Shown here: piece after piece, positions 18,282 through 27,299 of the stretch
How the letters are laid out: each line of letters starts with the position of its first letter
Numbering within the stretch: the stretch's first letter is position 1
DNA from: Oscillospiraceae bacterium
GTDB lineage: Bacteria > Bacillota > Clostridia > Oscillospirales > Oscillospiraceae
Direction: 5' to 3'
Length of the DNA stretch: 64,000 nt
NCBI GenBank assembly: GCA_017458065.1
Contig: JAFTGD010000034.1
Location: 1-64,000, forward strand
Notes under the pieces: generated by a model
Databases searched by the model: none
The model's input: only the letters and a program-made list of their open reading frames with translations
Told to the model about the DNA's origin: nothing
Translations under genes and position numbers: made by a program

Positions 18282-19361
18282 TTACTTACCCTCCTTCATC
18301 TCGAGGATCTTCTGCTTGATCTCTTTGGTGGTCGGGAACTGGCTGCCGTAGTGACCGAAGAAGTCGACAGGCTTCCGGCCTTCGATGGCGAGCTTGACAT
18401 CCTCGAGCATCTGGCCTTCGTTGACCTCGACGTCCAGAACGGCCTTGACCTGCTCAGCGCAGCAGGTCTCTCTCAGCGCGTCATACGGGAACGGCCATAC
18501 GGAGATGGGACGGAACAGGCCGACCTTGTGGCCCTCCTCGCGCATCTGGTCCACAACCGTCTTCACGATACGGGCGACGGTGCCGAAGGCGGTAACGACG
18601 ATCTCGGCGTCCTCGGTCTTGTAGCACTCCCACATCTGCTCGTTCTTCTTAGCCTCGGCATAGACGGCCTGCAGCACGTCGTTGTGCTCGGAAAGGGACT
18701 CGGTGTCGATGAAGATGGAGTTGATGACGCCGCGCTTTGCGGGGTCGTCGCCCGGCTTCCAGCCGGTGCAGGCCCAGGGCTTCTTCTCCGGGTCTACTTT
18801 GTAATCCACCATCTCGGGCATCTCGACCGGCTCCATCATCTGGGCGATGATGCCGTCGGCGAGGAAGAGGACCGGCATGCGGTACTTTTCAGCCTTCTCG
18901 AAGGCAAACATCATGATATCGATGGCTTCCTGCACGGAAGAGGGAGCATAGGTCAGCAGGTGATAGTCGCCGTTGCCGCCGCCCTTGACGCCCTGGAAAT
19001 AGTCGCCCTGGGAGGCCTGGATGTTGCCAAGGCCCGGGCCGCCGCGCATGACGTTCAGGATCACGCAGGGGAGCTGGGCGCCGGCGCAGTAGGAGATGCC
19101 TTCCTGCTTCAGGGAGACGCCGGGGCTGGAGGAAGAGGTGATGACGCGTGCGCCGGTTCCGGCAGCGCCGTACACCATGTTGATCGCCGCGACCTCGCTC
19201 TCGGCCTGGAGGAAGCAGCCTCCGACCTCGGGCATACGTGCGGACATATATTCAGGGATCTCAGTCTGCGGAGTGATGGGGTAGCCGAAGAAGAAACGTG
19301 CGCCCGCGCGAATGGCGGCCTCAGCGATTGCTTCGCTCCCCTTCATAAGAGTCAGTGCCAT
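18282..19361 (-). CDS. 2-oxoacid:ferredoxin oxidoreductase, alpha subunit (VorB-like)
   Basis: A 359-aa subunit with the Pyr-type TPP domain at the N-terminus (FFFGYPITPQTEIPEYM near 23-39), the conserved QAESEVAAINMVYGA and SSSPGVSLKQEGI segments, and the transketolase C-terminal-like domain after about 250. Its sequence type is that of 3-methyl-2-oxobutanoate (branched-chain) ferredoxin oxidoreductases, so branched-chain amino-acid fermentation is a likely role. 2-oxoglutarate is the alternative substrate. Confidence 0.9.
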   Translation of the reverse strand: MALTLMKGSEAIAEAAIRAGARFFFGYPITPQTEIPEYMSARMPEVGGCFLQAESEVAAINMVYGAAGTGARVITSSSSPGVSLKQEGISYCAGAQLPCVILNVMRGGPGLGNIQASQGDYFQGVKGGGNGDYHLLTYAPSSVQEAIDIMMFAFEKAEKYRMPVLFLADGIIAQMMEPVEMPEMVDYKVDPEKKPWACTGWKPGDDPAKRGVINSIFIDTESLSEHNDVLQAVYAEAKKNEQMWECYKTEDAEIVVTAFGTVARIVKTVVDQMREEGHKVGLFRPISVWPFPYDALRETCCAEQVKAVLDVEVNEGQMLEDVKLAIEGRKPVDFFGHYGSQFPTTKEIKQKILEMKEGK

Positions 19362-19374
19362 GTTCGTATCCTCC

Positions 19375-19590
19375 TTAGTCTCTGTCGATCCGGATTGCTA
19401 CATCCGGGCAGGTACGCGCGCAGGACGCGCATCCGATGCAGTCCTCGGGTCTGACGACCTCTGCCGGATGATAGCCCTTCGCGTTGAGCTTGGTCTTGGA
19501 GAGCTCCAGCACGTTCTTGGGACATGCCCGCGCGCACAGTCCGCAGCCCTTGCAAACCAGCTCATTGATGGTTACTGTGACTTTTGCCAT
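19375..19590 (-). CDS. 2-oxoacid:ferredoxin oxidoreductase, delta (2[4Fe-4S] ferredoxin) subunit
   Basis: A 71-aa ferredoxin with two CxxCxxCxxxC clusters ([12 protein letters not shown] and [12 protein letters not shown]). It accepts electrons from the catalytic subunits and passes them to soluble ferredoxin. First structural subunit of the operon, preceded by AGAGGTAG as ribosome site; an 80-nt gap separates it from the upstream P-loop gene with no obvious promoter. Confidence 0.9.
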   Translation of the reverse strand: MAKVTVTINELVCKGCGLCARACPKNVLELSKTKLNAKGYHPAEVVRPEDCIGCASCARTCPDVAIRIDRD

Positions 19591-19670
19591 AAATTCTACC
19601 TCTTTTCTCTTTTTACTGATATCTTGGTAGTCCTATGTTGAAACCGCATTCCGCGGGGTCATACAAGTGA

Positions 19671-20411
19671 TTAAAGATATTCCAGCTGCTGAGGCCGCTT
19701 CTCGGCCAGGCTGTTGATCCAGCTGTTCCAGTCGCGCCGCATATAGATGTCAATGGGCAGCGGCGTGCCGATGTATTTGGGGTCGTGTCCCTCCTCCGCA
19801 AGGAACTGCTCCAGCAGCTCCCTCCTGCCGGAGGTGTACTTCACCGGGACGCCGGTCCGCTCAGATACTTCCTTGATGATCTCGTAGCCGTCGTGCAGCT
19901 CCTGGACGGTCGTCACCTCGGCGAGGTTGGTGTTGTTGATCATGCCCGTAATCTTCAGGCGGGAATGGATCTGCATCTCCTCCTGCAGGTGCATGACCTT
20001 TTCCACAGTCCCGGCGAGAGGTCTGCGGATATTCACCACATTCAGGACCTCCAGCGCGCCCTCTTCCAGCTGCATAAAGTCCTCATGATAGCGCCCCAGC
20101 GCCGTGGAGCCTACGGCGTCGCCGCCCACGTCGAAGATGACCGTGTCCCAGTCCATCGCAAACGCGGACTGCACCTCGGCCGGGAGGGAAAGAGTCTCGA
20201 TGCCGGAATTGGCAAAATTCGGCGAGACCAGACGGATCTCCTTCATTTCCACCTGCTTGCCGCGCTCGGTGAGGCGGAAGTAGGTGTTCACCATGTCCAA
20301 GTCCAGCAGCTCGGTGCGCTCGCCCCGCTCCGCCGCCGCAAAAGCAAAATTAAGCGCCAGCTCTGACTTCCCGCTGCCGTAGTTGCCAATCAGGACCATC
20401 ATCTTTTTCAT
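19671..20411 (-). CDS. P-loop ATP/GTP-binding protein, upstream of the oxidoreductase operon
   Basis: A 246-aa protein beginning MKKMMVLIGNYGSGKSELAL; Walker A is at 9-16. I chose 20411 because GGAGGC lies 6 nt upstream; an in-frame start further up would place the start inside the promoter region. DLDMVNTYFR and VIFDVGGDAVG resemble the switch regions of MinD/ArsA-type or CobW-type NTPases. The product is unassigned. Linkage to the oxidoreductase genes suggests a role in assembling or regulating that enzyme, but this is inference from position. Confidence 0.75.
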   Translation of the reverse strand: MKKMMVLIGNYGSGKSELALNFAFAAAERGERTELLDLDMVNTYFRLTERGKQVEMKEIRLVSPNFANSGIETLSLPAEVQSAFAMDWDTVIFDVGGDAVGSTALGRYHEDFMQLEEGALEVLNVVNIRRPLAGTVEKVMHLQEEMQIHSRLKITGMINNTNLAEVTTVQELHDGYEIIKEVSERTGVPVKYTSGRRELLEQFLAEEGHDPKYIGTPLPIDIYMRRDWNSWINSLAEKRPQQLEYL

Positions 20412-20451
20412 GCCGACGCCTCCAATGAACGCTATTCTCAATTTCAGTATT

Positions 20452-20481
20452 ATTTTAACACTCTGCCGGTACAAGCGTCAA
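20452..20481 (-). promoter_or_regulatory. Promoter for the P-loop/oxidoreductase operon
   Basis: TTGACG, 18-nt spacer, TAAAAT on the minus strand, about 40 nt before ATG 20411. Confidence 0.6.
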
Positions 20482-20758
20482 TGAGCAAAATAGACAGAAA
20501 ACCATTATTTTAAATTGCAAGTTGACGAGATTTTAAACCCTTTGCTTTAAAACCGATGCAAAACTTTTCAATTAACAGGATTTTTGCTTTTAATATGTGA
20601 AATATTTATCCTATCTGAATGATAGGAATTCTTTTCCCCGCTGTCTTCTCCCTCAGTCCGTACGAATGCTTTCACACATTTTTCCGCAAGTGCATATTCC
20701 TTTTTCCCCGGATCGGCGTTATACTGCTGTCAGCATGATTTGATAAGGAGCCTGCCCC
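20482..20758. other. AT-rich intergenic region
   Basis: No supported gene. It contains a short palindrome CCTATC/GATAGG at 20610-20626 and a TATACT-like -10 (20721-20726) ahead of the membrane-protein gene at 20759, without a convincing -35. Confidence 0.4.
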
Positions 20759-21499
20759 ATGAATGCTTTTCTGATCCTTGCCTATCTGTTCTTTATCGGG
20801 TCCCTGCTCGGCTGGGGGCTGGAGGTCCTGTTCCGCAAGTTCTTCTCCTCCTCCAACCCGGAGCACCGCTGGATCAATCCCGGCTTCTGCGTCGGCCCTT
20901 ATATCCCGCTCTACGGCTGCGGTCTCTGCATCCTCTACATCCTCGCCACCGTCGGCGAGAAGTACGGTCTGGATACCACCCGGCAGGGGAAAGCCCTGCT
21001 CTTTCTCGGCATGGCCGTCAGCATGACGCTTATTGAATACATTGCCGGCATCCTGCTGCTGAAGGTCTTCCGCCTCCGGCTCTGGGACTACACCAGGCTC
21101 TGGGGCAATATCCAGGGCCTGATCTGCCCGCTGTTCTCTCTCTTCTGGGCGATCCTTGGCGCGGTCTATTACTTCTTTGTCCACCCGGCGATCCTCGATG
21201 CGCTGATGTGGCTGGCCAACAACCTCGCCTTCTCCTTTGTGATCGGCTTTTTCTTCGGCGTATTCACCATCGATGTTGCCTACTCCGGCAGTCTGGTTGC
21301 CCGGATGAAGGCTTATGCCGACGAGCACCAGGTCGTCGTCCGGGTTGAGGAACTGCGGCTCCATATCCGGCGGGCCCGGGAACTCGCCTCCATGCGGGTA
21401 CACTTCTTTCTCCAGTTCCAGACCAAGCGCGATCTCTCCGAGCACCTGCGAGAAGCGCAGGAGGCCATCGAGAAAATCCGCCAGCGCAAAGCGAGCTGA
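20759..21499 (+). CDS. Predicted membrane protein of the CmpB/'ABC transporter type IV' family
   Basis: A 246-aa integral membrane protein with about five to six helices in the first 165 residues and a charged cytoplasmic C-terminal tail (about 180-246). The motifs GSLLGWGLEVLFRKF and INPGFCVGPYIPLYGCG match the family often annotated as 'putative ABC transporter permease' (PF06541), although no ATPase is adjacent and function is unproven. The ATG is preceded by AAGGAG. It is monocistronic, with a clear terminator after it. Confidence 0.75.
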   Translation: MNAFLILAYLFFIGSLLGWGLEVLFRKFFSSSNPEHRWINPGFCVGPYIPLYGCGLCILYILATVGEKYGLDTTRQGKALLFLGMAVSMTLIEYIAGILLLKVFRLRLWDYTRLWGNIQGLICPLFSLFWAILGAVYYFFVHPAILDALMWLANNLAFSFVIGFFFGVFTIDVAYSGSLVARMKAYADEHQVVVRVEELRLHIRRARELASMRVHFFLQFQTKRDLSEHLREAQEAIEKIRQRKAS

Positions 21500-21518
21500 A
21501 ACAGCCCCATGAATCTAA

Positions 21519-21569
21519 AAGGACGGACCTGTGTGATTCCATCAGGCACACGGATTCGTCCTTCTTTTT
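21519..21569 (+). terminator. Intrinsic terminator after membrane-protein gene
   Basis: Long stem with AAGGACG/CGTCCTT at the base and GTGTG/CACAC higher up, followed by CTTTTT. Confidence 0.75.
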
Positions 21570-21693
21570 GTCTCCTTTTCAGCTTCTGAAGGCTGTTCCG
21601 GAATATGAAAGCACAGTCCTTGTCATATTCCACAAATTAACCTTCTCTTTTTTGTAGTATTCTCCTAAAATGATCGCTCCCGCCCCAAGACGT

Positions 21694-21723
21694 TTGACAA
21701 TCAATCCCGCTTGCTGGTAGAAT
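21694..21723 (+). promoter_or_regulatory. Promoter of the sugar ABC operon
   Basis: TTGACA, 18-nt spacer, TAGAAT, giving a leader of about 195 nt. Confidence 0.65.
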
Positions 21724-21729
21724 ACAGAC

Positions 21730-21924
21730 GTGATTCCGGGTCTGCTTTTTTCCCTTCCGTCTGAGACGCTTTGGCGATGAGCATTCCGCTTTTTTGTTGT
21801 TATGCGGGATGCGGGCAACACGCCGCAGCGGCCGCTGCGCTGCCCGGGGGAGCCGCCCGCCCATGACCGGTTCGGTAATAACTGCATTGCAGTCATTATA
21901 AAATATTTTTATGGAGGAAACACT
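21730..21924 (+). other. Long 5' leader of the sugar ABC operon
   Basis: About 195 nt between the promoter and the binding-protein ATG. Near its 5' end CAGAC/GTCTG plus TTTTTT resembles a weak terminator (21725-21751). Further down is a GC-rich stretch with CGCCGCAGCGGCC. I recognise no known riboswitch. GGAGGA directly precedes the ATG. Confidence 0.4.
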
Positions 21925-23028
21925 ATGAAAAAGACTCTGGCACTCATTCTGACCCTCTGCATGGTGTTCTCTCTGGCAGCCATTGGCGGAACCTCCGCCT
22001 TTGCCGCCGGACAGACCATCTACGTTCTGGGTCCCACCCCCGACCACGGCTGGACCGCCCAGGCCGGTGCCTATGCTCAGGCCAAGTGCGATGAAATCAC
22101 GGCCGAGGGCACCTACAAGGCTGTCTACATGCCCGCCTCTTCCGGTGAAGAGCAGGTCGACCAGTGCAACACCATTATCGCCAACGGCGACGCAGCGCTG
22201 GTTGTCATGATGGCGCTGGACGATTCCGCCCAGGCCGGTCAGGAAGCTCTGTACTTTGAAGAGATCCCCTTCATCTCCTTCGACCGCATCATTGAGGCCA
22301 CCGAAGCCTATGCAGCGCTGAACGCCTCCGGTGATAACTGGCAGTGCGGCGCCGGCATCGCCTACTGGCTTCAGAAGAACGGCATGGAGCCGGGCGACAC
22401 CGTCGTGGTGCTCTACGGCGACAACGGAACCGTCTGCTCCCGCCGTCAGGAAGGCTTTGAGCAGTTCCTCCGCGGCGAGGTGAAGTACTCCGACGCACAG
22501 ACCGGCGAGTATGAGACCACCACCGTCTGGACCCAGGATCAGATAGACGAGATCTTCAACGGCTACACGGTCGTCTGCAACTGGTCCGCTGACGGCGCCT
22601 ACAGCTACATCGAGCAGAAGTTTGATGAGATCGTTGCCGCTGCCAAGGCCAACACCGGAAAGCTCTTCATCTACTCCATGGACGATGAGATGACCTTCGG
22701 CGTCCTCAACTATCTGGAAGCCGGCGCTTCCGCTGAGACGCTTGCCGACCTCAAGGATATGGACGCCTACATCTCCGCCATCGGCGGCATGCAGGAACTC
22801 TATGATGTCATGGCGGGCACGGACGATCAGTCTGAGCTGGCCAAGGAGTATTTCGACGACATGATGTCCATGTACTTCAGCCCGAAGATGATGCAGGATA
22901 TCATTGAGAAGGGCCTGACCTATCTCTCCGGCGACTGGGATTATGAAGTCGGCTCCGGCGAGTATCAGCCCACCTGGATTGTCGACGCCAACAACGTCAA
23001 CGACTTCGAAGGCTTCCAGGGCCACTGA
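21925..23028 (+). CDS. Sugar ABC transporter substrate-binding protein (periplasmic-binding family, RbsB/XylF-like)
   Basis: A 367-aa secreted binding protein. Start 21925 is set by ATGGAGGAAACACT upstream and the signal peptide directly after it (cleavage likely after AFA near 28). The body has the type I periplasmic-binding fold order seen in ribose/galactose/xylose receptors (VLGPTPDHGWTAQAGAYA, VVVLYGDNGTVCSRRQEGF). As with the peptide receptor, no lipobox Cys follows the hydrophobic core. It is first in an operon with an RbsA-like ATPase and RbsC-like permease, so uptake of a pentose, hexose or other small polyol or autoinducer-type sugar is likely. Confidence 0.85.
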   Translation: MKKTLALILTLCMVFSLAAIGGTSAFAAGQTIYVLGPTPDHGWTAQAGAYAQAKCDEITAEGTYKAVYMPASSGEEQVDQCNTIIANGDAALVVMMALDDSAQAGQEALYFEEIPFISFDRIIEATEAYAALNASGDNWQCGAGIAYWLQKNGMEPGDTVVVLYGDNGTVCSRRQEGFEQFLRGEVKYSDAQTGEYETTTVWTQDQIDEIFNGYTVVCNWSADGAYSYIEQKFDEIVAAAKANTGKLFIYSMDDEMTFGVLNYLEAGASAETLADLKDMDAYISAIGGMQELYDVMAGTDDQSELAKEYFDDMMSMYFSPKMMQDIIEKGLTYLSGDWDYEVGSGEYQPTWIVDANNVNDFEGFQGH

Positions 23029-23051
23029 TCCAAATTTACAGTTGAATCCGC

Positions 23052-23077
23052 GCGGATGCAGGGCAACCTGCATCCGC
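23052..23077 (+). terminator. Intercistronic hairpin after sugar-binding protein
   Basis: Perfect 11-bp stem GCGGATGCAGG/CCTGCATCCGC closed by a GCAA tetraloop, no T tract. Likely a stabiliser or attenuator giving excess binding protein over membrane components. Confidence 0.75.
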
Positions 23078-23122
23078 ATTATACAAGCGCGTAAACCGCT
23101 CAAATAACAGGGAGTAAGCCAT

Positions 23123-24628
23123 ATGACGATCCTTGAAATGAAACACGTTTCCAAGGCCTTTGGCGGTTCTCAGGCCTTGTCAGATATCCAGTTTTCCGTT
23201 GAGGAGGGAGAAATCCACGCGCTCCTCGGAGAAAACGGCGCCGGAAAGTCAACGCTGATGAACATCCTCACCGGCGTCATTCCCGCCGACTCCGGTTCCA
23301 TCCGCTTCCTTGGGAAGGATTATCCTTCCCCCACCATCCAGCAGATGGAGGCAGCAGGGATTGCCTTTGTCCACCAGGAACTGAATGTCATCAACGACCT
23401 GACGGTCGCTGACAACATCTTTTTGTGCCGCGAGCTGAAAGGTCCGCTGGGCCTGCTTCGGCAGAAGGAGCAGATTGCCCGTGCCAGACAGCTGTTTGAA
23501 GATCTTGGTGTCGAGATGGATCCCAGCACCATGGTCTCGGAACTGAAAACCAGCGAAAAACAGCTTCTGGAAATCTGCCGCGCCCTTTATGTGGACGCCA
23601 AGCTTCTGATCCTCGACGAGCCGACCACGGCCCTGTCCAACAACGAAATCGAGCATCTTTTCGGGATCCTCCGCAAATTGAAAACTCAGGGGAAATCGTT
23701 CATCTTCATCTCACACAAAATGCCCGAGATCTTTGCCATCGCGGACCGCTATACCGTGCTGAGAAACGGAGAATACGTTGCCTCAGGAAATATAAAGGAC
23801 ACCAACGCCCACGCCGTTACCTCTCTCATGGTAGGCAGCCAGTATGTCAATGAGGACGTTTACGTCCCCCGCGAACTCGGTGACACGATACTGGAACTCC
23901 GGCACTACAGCGGCCAGGGCTTCCATGACATTGATCTGAGCGTCCGCCGGGGCGAGATTGTCGCTTTCACCGGTCTCGCAGGCTGCGGCGCCAGCGAGCT
24001 GATGCAGACCATGTTCGGCGCGCTGCCCTCAGAAGGCGGCCACATGCTTGTCCATGGAAAGAGCCTGGGCGGCAGCATTGTCCAATTTATGAAACGAGGC
24101 GTCGCCATGCTGCCTTCCAACCGAAAGGAAAACTCCGTGGTGCCGGACATGACCATCATGGAGAATTTCTATCTGGCCGAACACGAGCTCTCGAAAGGGA
24201 AGCATCCCTTCATCAAGGTGAAGGAAGAAACCGGCCGCTATGAGGCGCAGAAAGAGTCCCTGCACATCAAGGCGGCCAGCAGCGCAGACAGCATCCTGGC
24301 CCTCTCGGGCGGCAACCAGCAGAAGGTCTTCCTGGCGCGCTGGCTGAACATCGGCGCGGATGTTCTTCTCTTTGACAATCCGACCCAGGGCGTGGACGTG
24401 GGGGCGAAGGAAGAAATCTACAAGCTGATTCTTGACTTCGCTCAAAACGGCAAAACCGTGATCATCAACACCCTTGAGATTCCCGAGATTCAAAAAGTCG
24501 CTGACCGCTGCGTGGTCTTCTATGAAGGCCGGATCGTGAAGATCTTTGAACACAGCGAAGTCAACGAACACGACGTCATGCTCTATTCCACCAACGCCAT
24601 AGAGACGACACAGGAGGCAGCAGTATGA
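23123..24628 (+). CDS. Sugar ABC transporter ATP-binding protein (RbsA/MglA-like, double ATPase)
   Basis: A 501-aa fused ATPase with two nucleotide-binding domains. The first has Walker A GENGAGKS near 37-44 and Walker B LLILDEPTTALS near 160. The second is degenerate at its P-loop (GLAGCGASE, near 279), as is usual in RbsA proteins, but keeps a signature-like SGGNQQK near 397. It energises the permease encoded by the overlapping next gene. Confidence 0.92.
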   Translation: MTILEMKHVSKAFGGSQALSDIQFSVEEGEIHALLGENGAGKSTLMNILTGVIPADSGSIRFLGKDYPSPTIQQMEAAGIAFVHQELNVINDLTVADNIFLCRELKGPLGLLRQKEQIARARQLFEDLGVEMDPSTMVSELKTSEKQLLEICRALYVDAKLLILDEPTTALSNNEIEHLFGILRKLKTQGKSFIFISHKMPEIFAIADRYTVLRNGEYVASGNIKDTNAHAVTSLMVGSQYVNEDVYVPRELGDTILELRHYSGQGFHDIDLSVRRGEIVAFTGLAGCGASELMQTMFGALPSEGGHMLVHGKSLGGSIVQFMKRGVAMLPSNRKENSVVPDMTIMENFYLAEHELSKGKHPFIKVKEETGRYEAQKESLHIKAASSADSILALSGGNQQKVFLARWLNIGADVLLFDNPTQGVDVGAKEEIYKLILDFAQNGKTVIINTLEIPEIQKVADRCVVFYEGRIVKIFEHSEVNEHDVMLYSTNAIETTQEAAV

Positions 24629-25710
24629 ATAACGAGAAAAAAAGCTTTGGCGCGACATTAGGCCGGCTCTGGTCCCAGTACAGCTTTATTTTTGTGCTGG
24701 TCATCATCATGATCGGCTATGCCTTTACCATCCAGGCAAACGGCAACACCTTCAATTTTGGCCATATCGCGGCAATTCTGTCGAGCCAGAACACGGTCAT
24801 TGTAGGTACCATTGCCCTTGGCATGGCCTTCGTCATCATCACCGGGCAGATCGACCTCTCTGTCGGCTCTTCTCTGGTGCTGTGTACCGGCGCGACCATT
24901 GTCGTTTTCAATGTGACCAATTCCATTCCCTTGATGATCCTCACAGCACTTGCCGTCGGCGCGCTCTGCGGCGCTGTCAACGGTCTTCTGGTCGGTCTGG
25001 GCAAAATGCCGCCCTTTGTTGTCACGCTTGGCACCATGCTGATTTACCGCTCTCTGACGCTCTCGGTGGTACGCAAGGTTGATCCCGCTATCAGCGGCTC
25101 CTCCTCCAGCCAGTTTGCCATGCTCAGCTCCAACAGCAACTACATGGCGCTGCGCAAGACCTTTGGCGCGGGGAAGCTCAGCATCGGCAGCTTTTCACTG
25201 CCCTATATCTTCTTTGTGTTTCTGTTTATGGCGATTCTGTTCATCGTGATCTCCAGAAACACCAAGTACGGCAAGAGCGTATATGCCGTCGGCTCCAATG
25301 AGAAAAGCGCGCGCCTCGCAGGCATCAACGTCACGTGGGTGAAGATCTCCGTCTTCATTCTGACAGGGCTCTGCGTCGGCGTGGCCAGCATTCTGCAGGC
25401 CTGCAAAATCAGCAACGTCACCCCCGCCTCCTCCGGTGTGAGCTATGAGATGTACGCCATCGCCTCGGTGGTTCTGGCGGGCGTCAACATGGCCGGCGGC
25501 AAAGGCAAGCTGCTCGGCGTCATTTTCGGCGCTCTGTCTTACACCACCATCAACTTTATCATTGTCTCGATCCCCGGCCTGAGCGTCGACATACAGGACA
25601 CCTTCCAGGGCCTGGTCCTGATCATTGTCATCCTGATCCAGACGGTTGGTCCGGTGATCCGGGAGAACATCCAGCGCGCCCGGAAGCGCAAACAGTCCTC
25701 TGCCGCGTAA
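24625..25710 (+). CDS. Sugar ABC transporter permease (RbsC-like)
   Basis: A 361-aa permease with eight to ten helices and the family motif GQIDLSVGSSLVLC at about 73-86, plus VYAVGSNEKSARLAGINV (about 221-238) in the cytoplasmic coupling loop. Its ATG overlaps the ATPase stop by 4 nt (ATGA), giving translational coupling. It ends the operon. Confidence 0.92.
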   Translation: MNNEKKSFGATLGRLWSQYSFIFVLVIIMIGYAFTIQANGNTFNFGHIAAILSSQNTVIVGTIALGMAFVIITGQIDLSVGSSLVLCTGATIVVFNVTNSIPLMILTALAVGALCGAVNGLLVGLGKMPPFVVTLGTMLIYRSLTLSVVRKVDPAISGSSSSQFAMLSSNSNYMALRKTFGAGKLSIGSFSLPYIFFVFLFMAILFIVISRNTKYGKSVYAVGSNEKSARLAGINVTWVKISVFILTGLCVGVASILQACKISNVTPASSGVSYEMYAIASVVLAGVNMAGGKGKLLGVIFGALSYTTINFIIVSIPGLSVDIQDTFQGLVLIIVILIQTVGPVIRENIQRARKRKQSSAA

Positions 25711-25730
25711 AAATCTTTTGCCTTATACAC

Positions 25731-25758
25731 GGAGCACCCGCCTTTCGGCGGGTGCTCC
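25731..25758. terminator. Bidirectional terminator, sugar ABC operon end
   Basis: Perfect 12-bp stem GGAGCACCCGCC/GGCGGGTGCTCC with a TTTC loop. It sits 24 bp before the left direct repeat of the island, so before insertion it would have separated this operon from the convergent RNA methyltransferase gene. Confidence 0.85.
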
Positions 25759-25781
25759 GATTCGTTTTCTATACAGTTTTC

Positions 25782-25827
25782 AGCGCTTCCCCAGCTGCCA
25801 GAAAGCTACAGCCCCGGCGGCGGCCAC
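25782..25827. repeat. Left 46-bp direct repeat (attachment-site-like), relic of RNA methyltransferase 3' end
   Basis: These 46 bp match 37748-37793 at 45 positions (C/T difference at the fifth base). Read on the minus strand they encode VAAAGAVAFWQLGKR followed by a TGA stop, exactly the C-terminus of the methyltransferase whose intact copy ends at 37746. With no gene attached here, this is the displaced original 3' end, and the 12 kb between the repeats looks inserted. Confidence 0.85.
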
Positions 25828-25923
25828 ATGTTTCCTGTCTCAAACAATCATAGCCGTCCTCTGTTTCAAACCTCACGGTGCGCCAGGTCCGATTCAACTT
25901 GATGGGATAAATACGGAAATCCG

Positions 25924-27222
25924 TCAAATCCACATCAACTTTTTTGCTTCATTTGCCAGCTCCAGACGAAAATCCGGATGTGCAATATTGATCAAAGCGT
26001 TCGCCCGCTCCCTGAGGTTTTTCCCCCGCAAATGAGCAATTCCGTATTCTGTCACGACATAGTCTGCATAATTTCGGGGTATTGTTATCACAGAACCGGC
26101 ATCCAGTGTCGCCCGTATTTTAGAAAAGCCCTTCGCGGATTTGGAACTGAACGCCATGATGCCTCTGCCGCCCTTTGACCGTAATGCGCCATAGGCAAAG
26201 CACAGTGCTCCTCCTGACCCGGAAAATTGTCTGGTCCCGATAGCTTCAGAGGCGATTTGCCCCATCAGGTCCATTTCCACACAGGTATTGATAGATACGA
26301 AATTATCGTTCTTCGCTATTATGAACGGATCACATCCCCAGCTGCCGGGAGTAATGCGAAAGCTTTGATTGCTTTTCAAAGTTTCAAACAGGGCTGCGTC
26401 TCCTCTCGCAAAGGTGAAGATATGTTCACCCGGCAGGAAATTTTTCCTTTTCCCTGTGATAACGCCCTCTCGCACTAATTTGGCCATAGAGCTTGTAAGC
26501 ATCTCCGTATGCATCCCGAGATCATTCAGGTCCATACAGAGCTCGGCAATCGCATTGGGCAGGCCTCCGATTCCGAACTGGACGCAGTCTCCATCATGAA
26601 TCAGGCTGTGAACATTCCTCGCAACCTCTGCTTCTTCCGGAGAGGCGGTTTTGGATGGCATAACCATAATCGGCATATCTGTTTCAGTCAAAGCGGTCAC
26701 ATTGGAAATATGGATCTCTGTGCCGTTATTTACCCGTGGCAGGTTTGGGTTTACTTCCAGCAGCACCTTACCTTTGTTCTCCAGAACAGCCTTCAGGCAG
26801 TCTGATTCCCACATGTTACACAGGCCAATCTGGAAATTGCCGCTCTCATCCATGTCCGTTACTGCGGCAATGAACACCGTCGGATGATTTTCTCCAATCA
26901 GCCTGCCATTCATGCTCATATCCGCGGGGAAAAAGGATGAATTTCCCTTTGCCAGCCCATCCCTCATGTCCTTACCAAAGAAGAAGCCCTGCGTGAAAAT
27001 ATGACCTTCCATGCCGTCCATAGCCGGGAAAGGGTAATAATTGGCAAAATCTTTAAACACCTTCACATTATGAACACGCTGTGCAATGGTGTGAAACTGC
27101 GCGCCAAAAGAGAGTGGCGCGTTCCCGTCACCCGCAAAAACGACCACATCACCGGAGGAGATTTGAGACAGGCACTCCTCCAGTGTCGCTTTTTTGCGTT
27201 CGTATTCCATTCTGTAGTTCAC
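25924..27222 (-). CDS. Acetyl-CoA hydrolase/CoA-transferase family protein (4-hydroxybutyrate CoA-transferase-like)
   Basis: A 432-aa family I-type CoA-transferase. The catalytic glutamate region HTEMLTSS places Glu at residue 240, matching the position known for 4-hydroxybutyrate CoA-transferase; GIGGLPNAIAE precedes it, and FSGSGGALCFAYGA (near 334) is the glycine loop that binds CoA. Such enzymes swap CoA between acyl-CoA and acetate or another acid. It is third in the minus-strand operon after an enoate-reductase-like enzyme and BKACE. Here it may activate acetoacetate released by BKACE or recycle the acyl-CoA product. An alternative is plain butyrate/acetate CoA exchange. Confidence 0.88.
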   Translation of the reverse strand: MNYRMEYERKKATLEECLSQISSGDVVVFAGDGNAPLSFGAQFHTIAQRVHNVKVFKDFANYYPFPAMDGMEGHIFTQGFFFGKDMRDGLAKGNSSFFPADMSMNGRLIGENHPTVFIAAVTDMDESGNFQIGLCNMWESDCLKAVLENKGKVLLEVNPNLPRVNNGTEIHISNVTALTETDMPIMVMPSKTASPEEAEVARNVHSLIHDGDCVQFGIGGLPNAIAELCMDLNDLGMHTEMLTSSMAKLVREGVITGKRKNFLPGEHIFTFARGDAALFETLKSNQSFRITPGSWGCDPFIIAKNDNFVSINTCVEMDLMGQIASEAIGTRQFSGSGGALCFAYGALRSKGGRGIMAFSSKSAKGFSKIRATLDAGSVITIPRNYADYVVTEYGIAHLRGKNLRERANALINIAHPDFRLELANEAKKLMWI

Positions 27223-27299
27223 TCTTGTTCCCCCTCGTCTACGCTGCTTTCATAGCAACCTGCTGTAACAGTCGTGTTCGTGTTTCTTAGTGATTCGGG

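Noticed and set aside
21579-21896. Second small toxin-like gene opposite the sugar ABC promoter
   Set aside because: An antisense frame contains a hydrophobic stretch, but it lacks a ribosome site, a promoter and the convergent RNA arrangement seen at 9.5-9.8 kb.
21730-21924. Riboswitch in the sugar ABC leader
   Set aside because: The leader is long and structured but I could match no known aptamer core; reported only as a leader.
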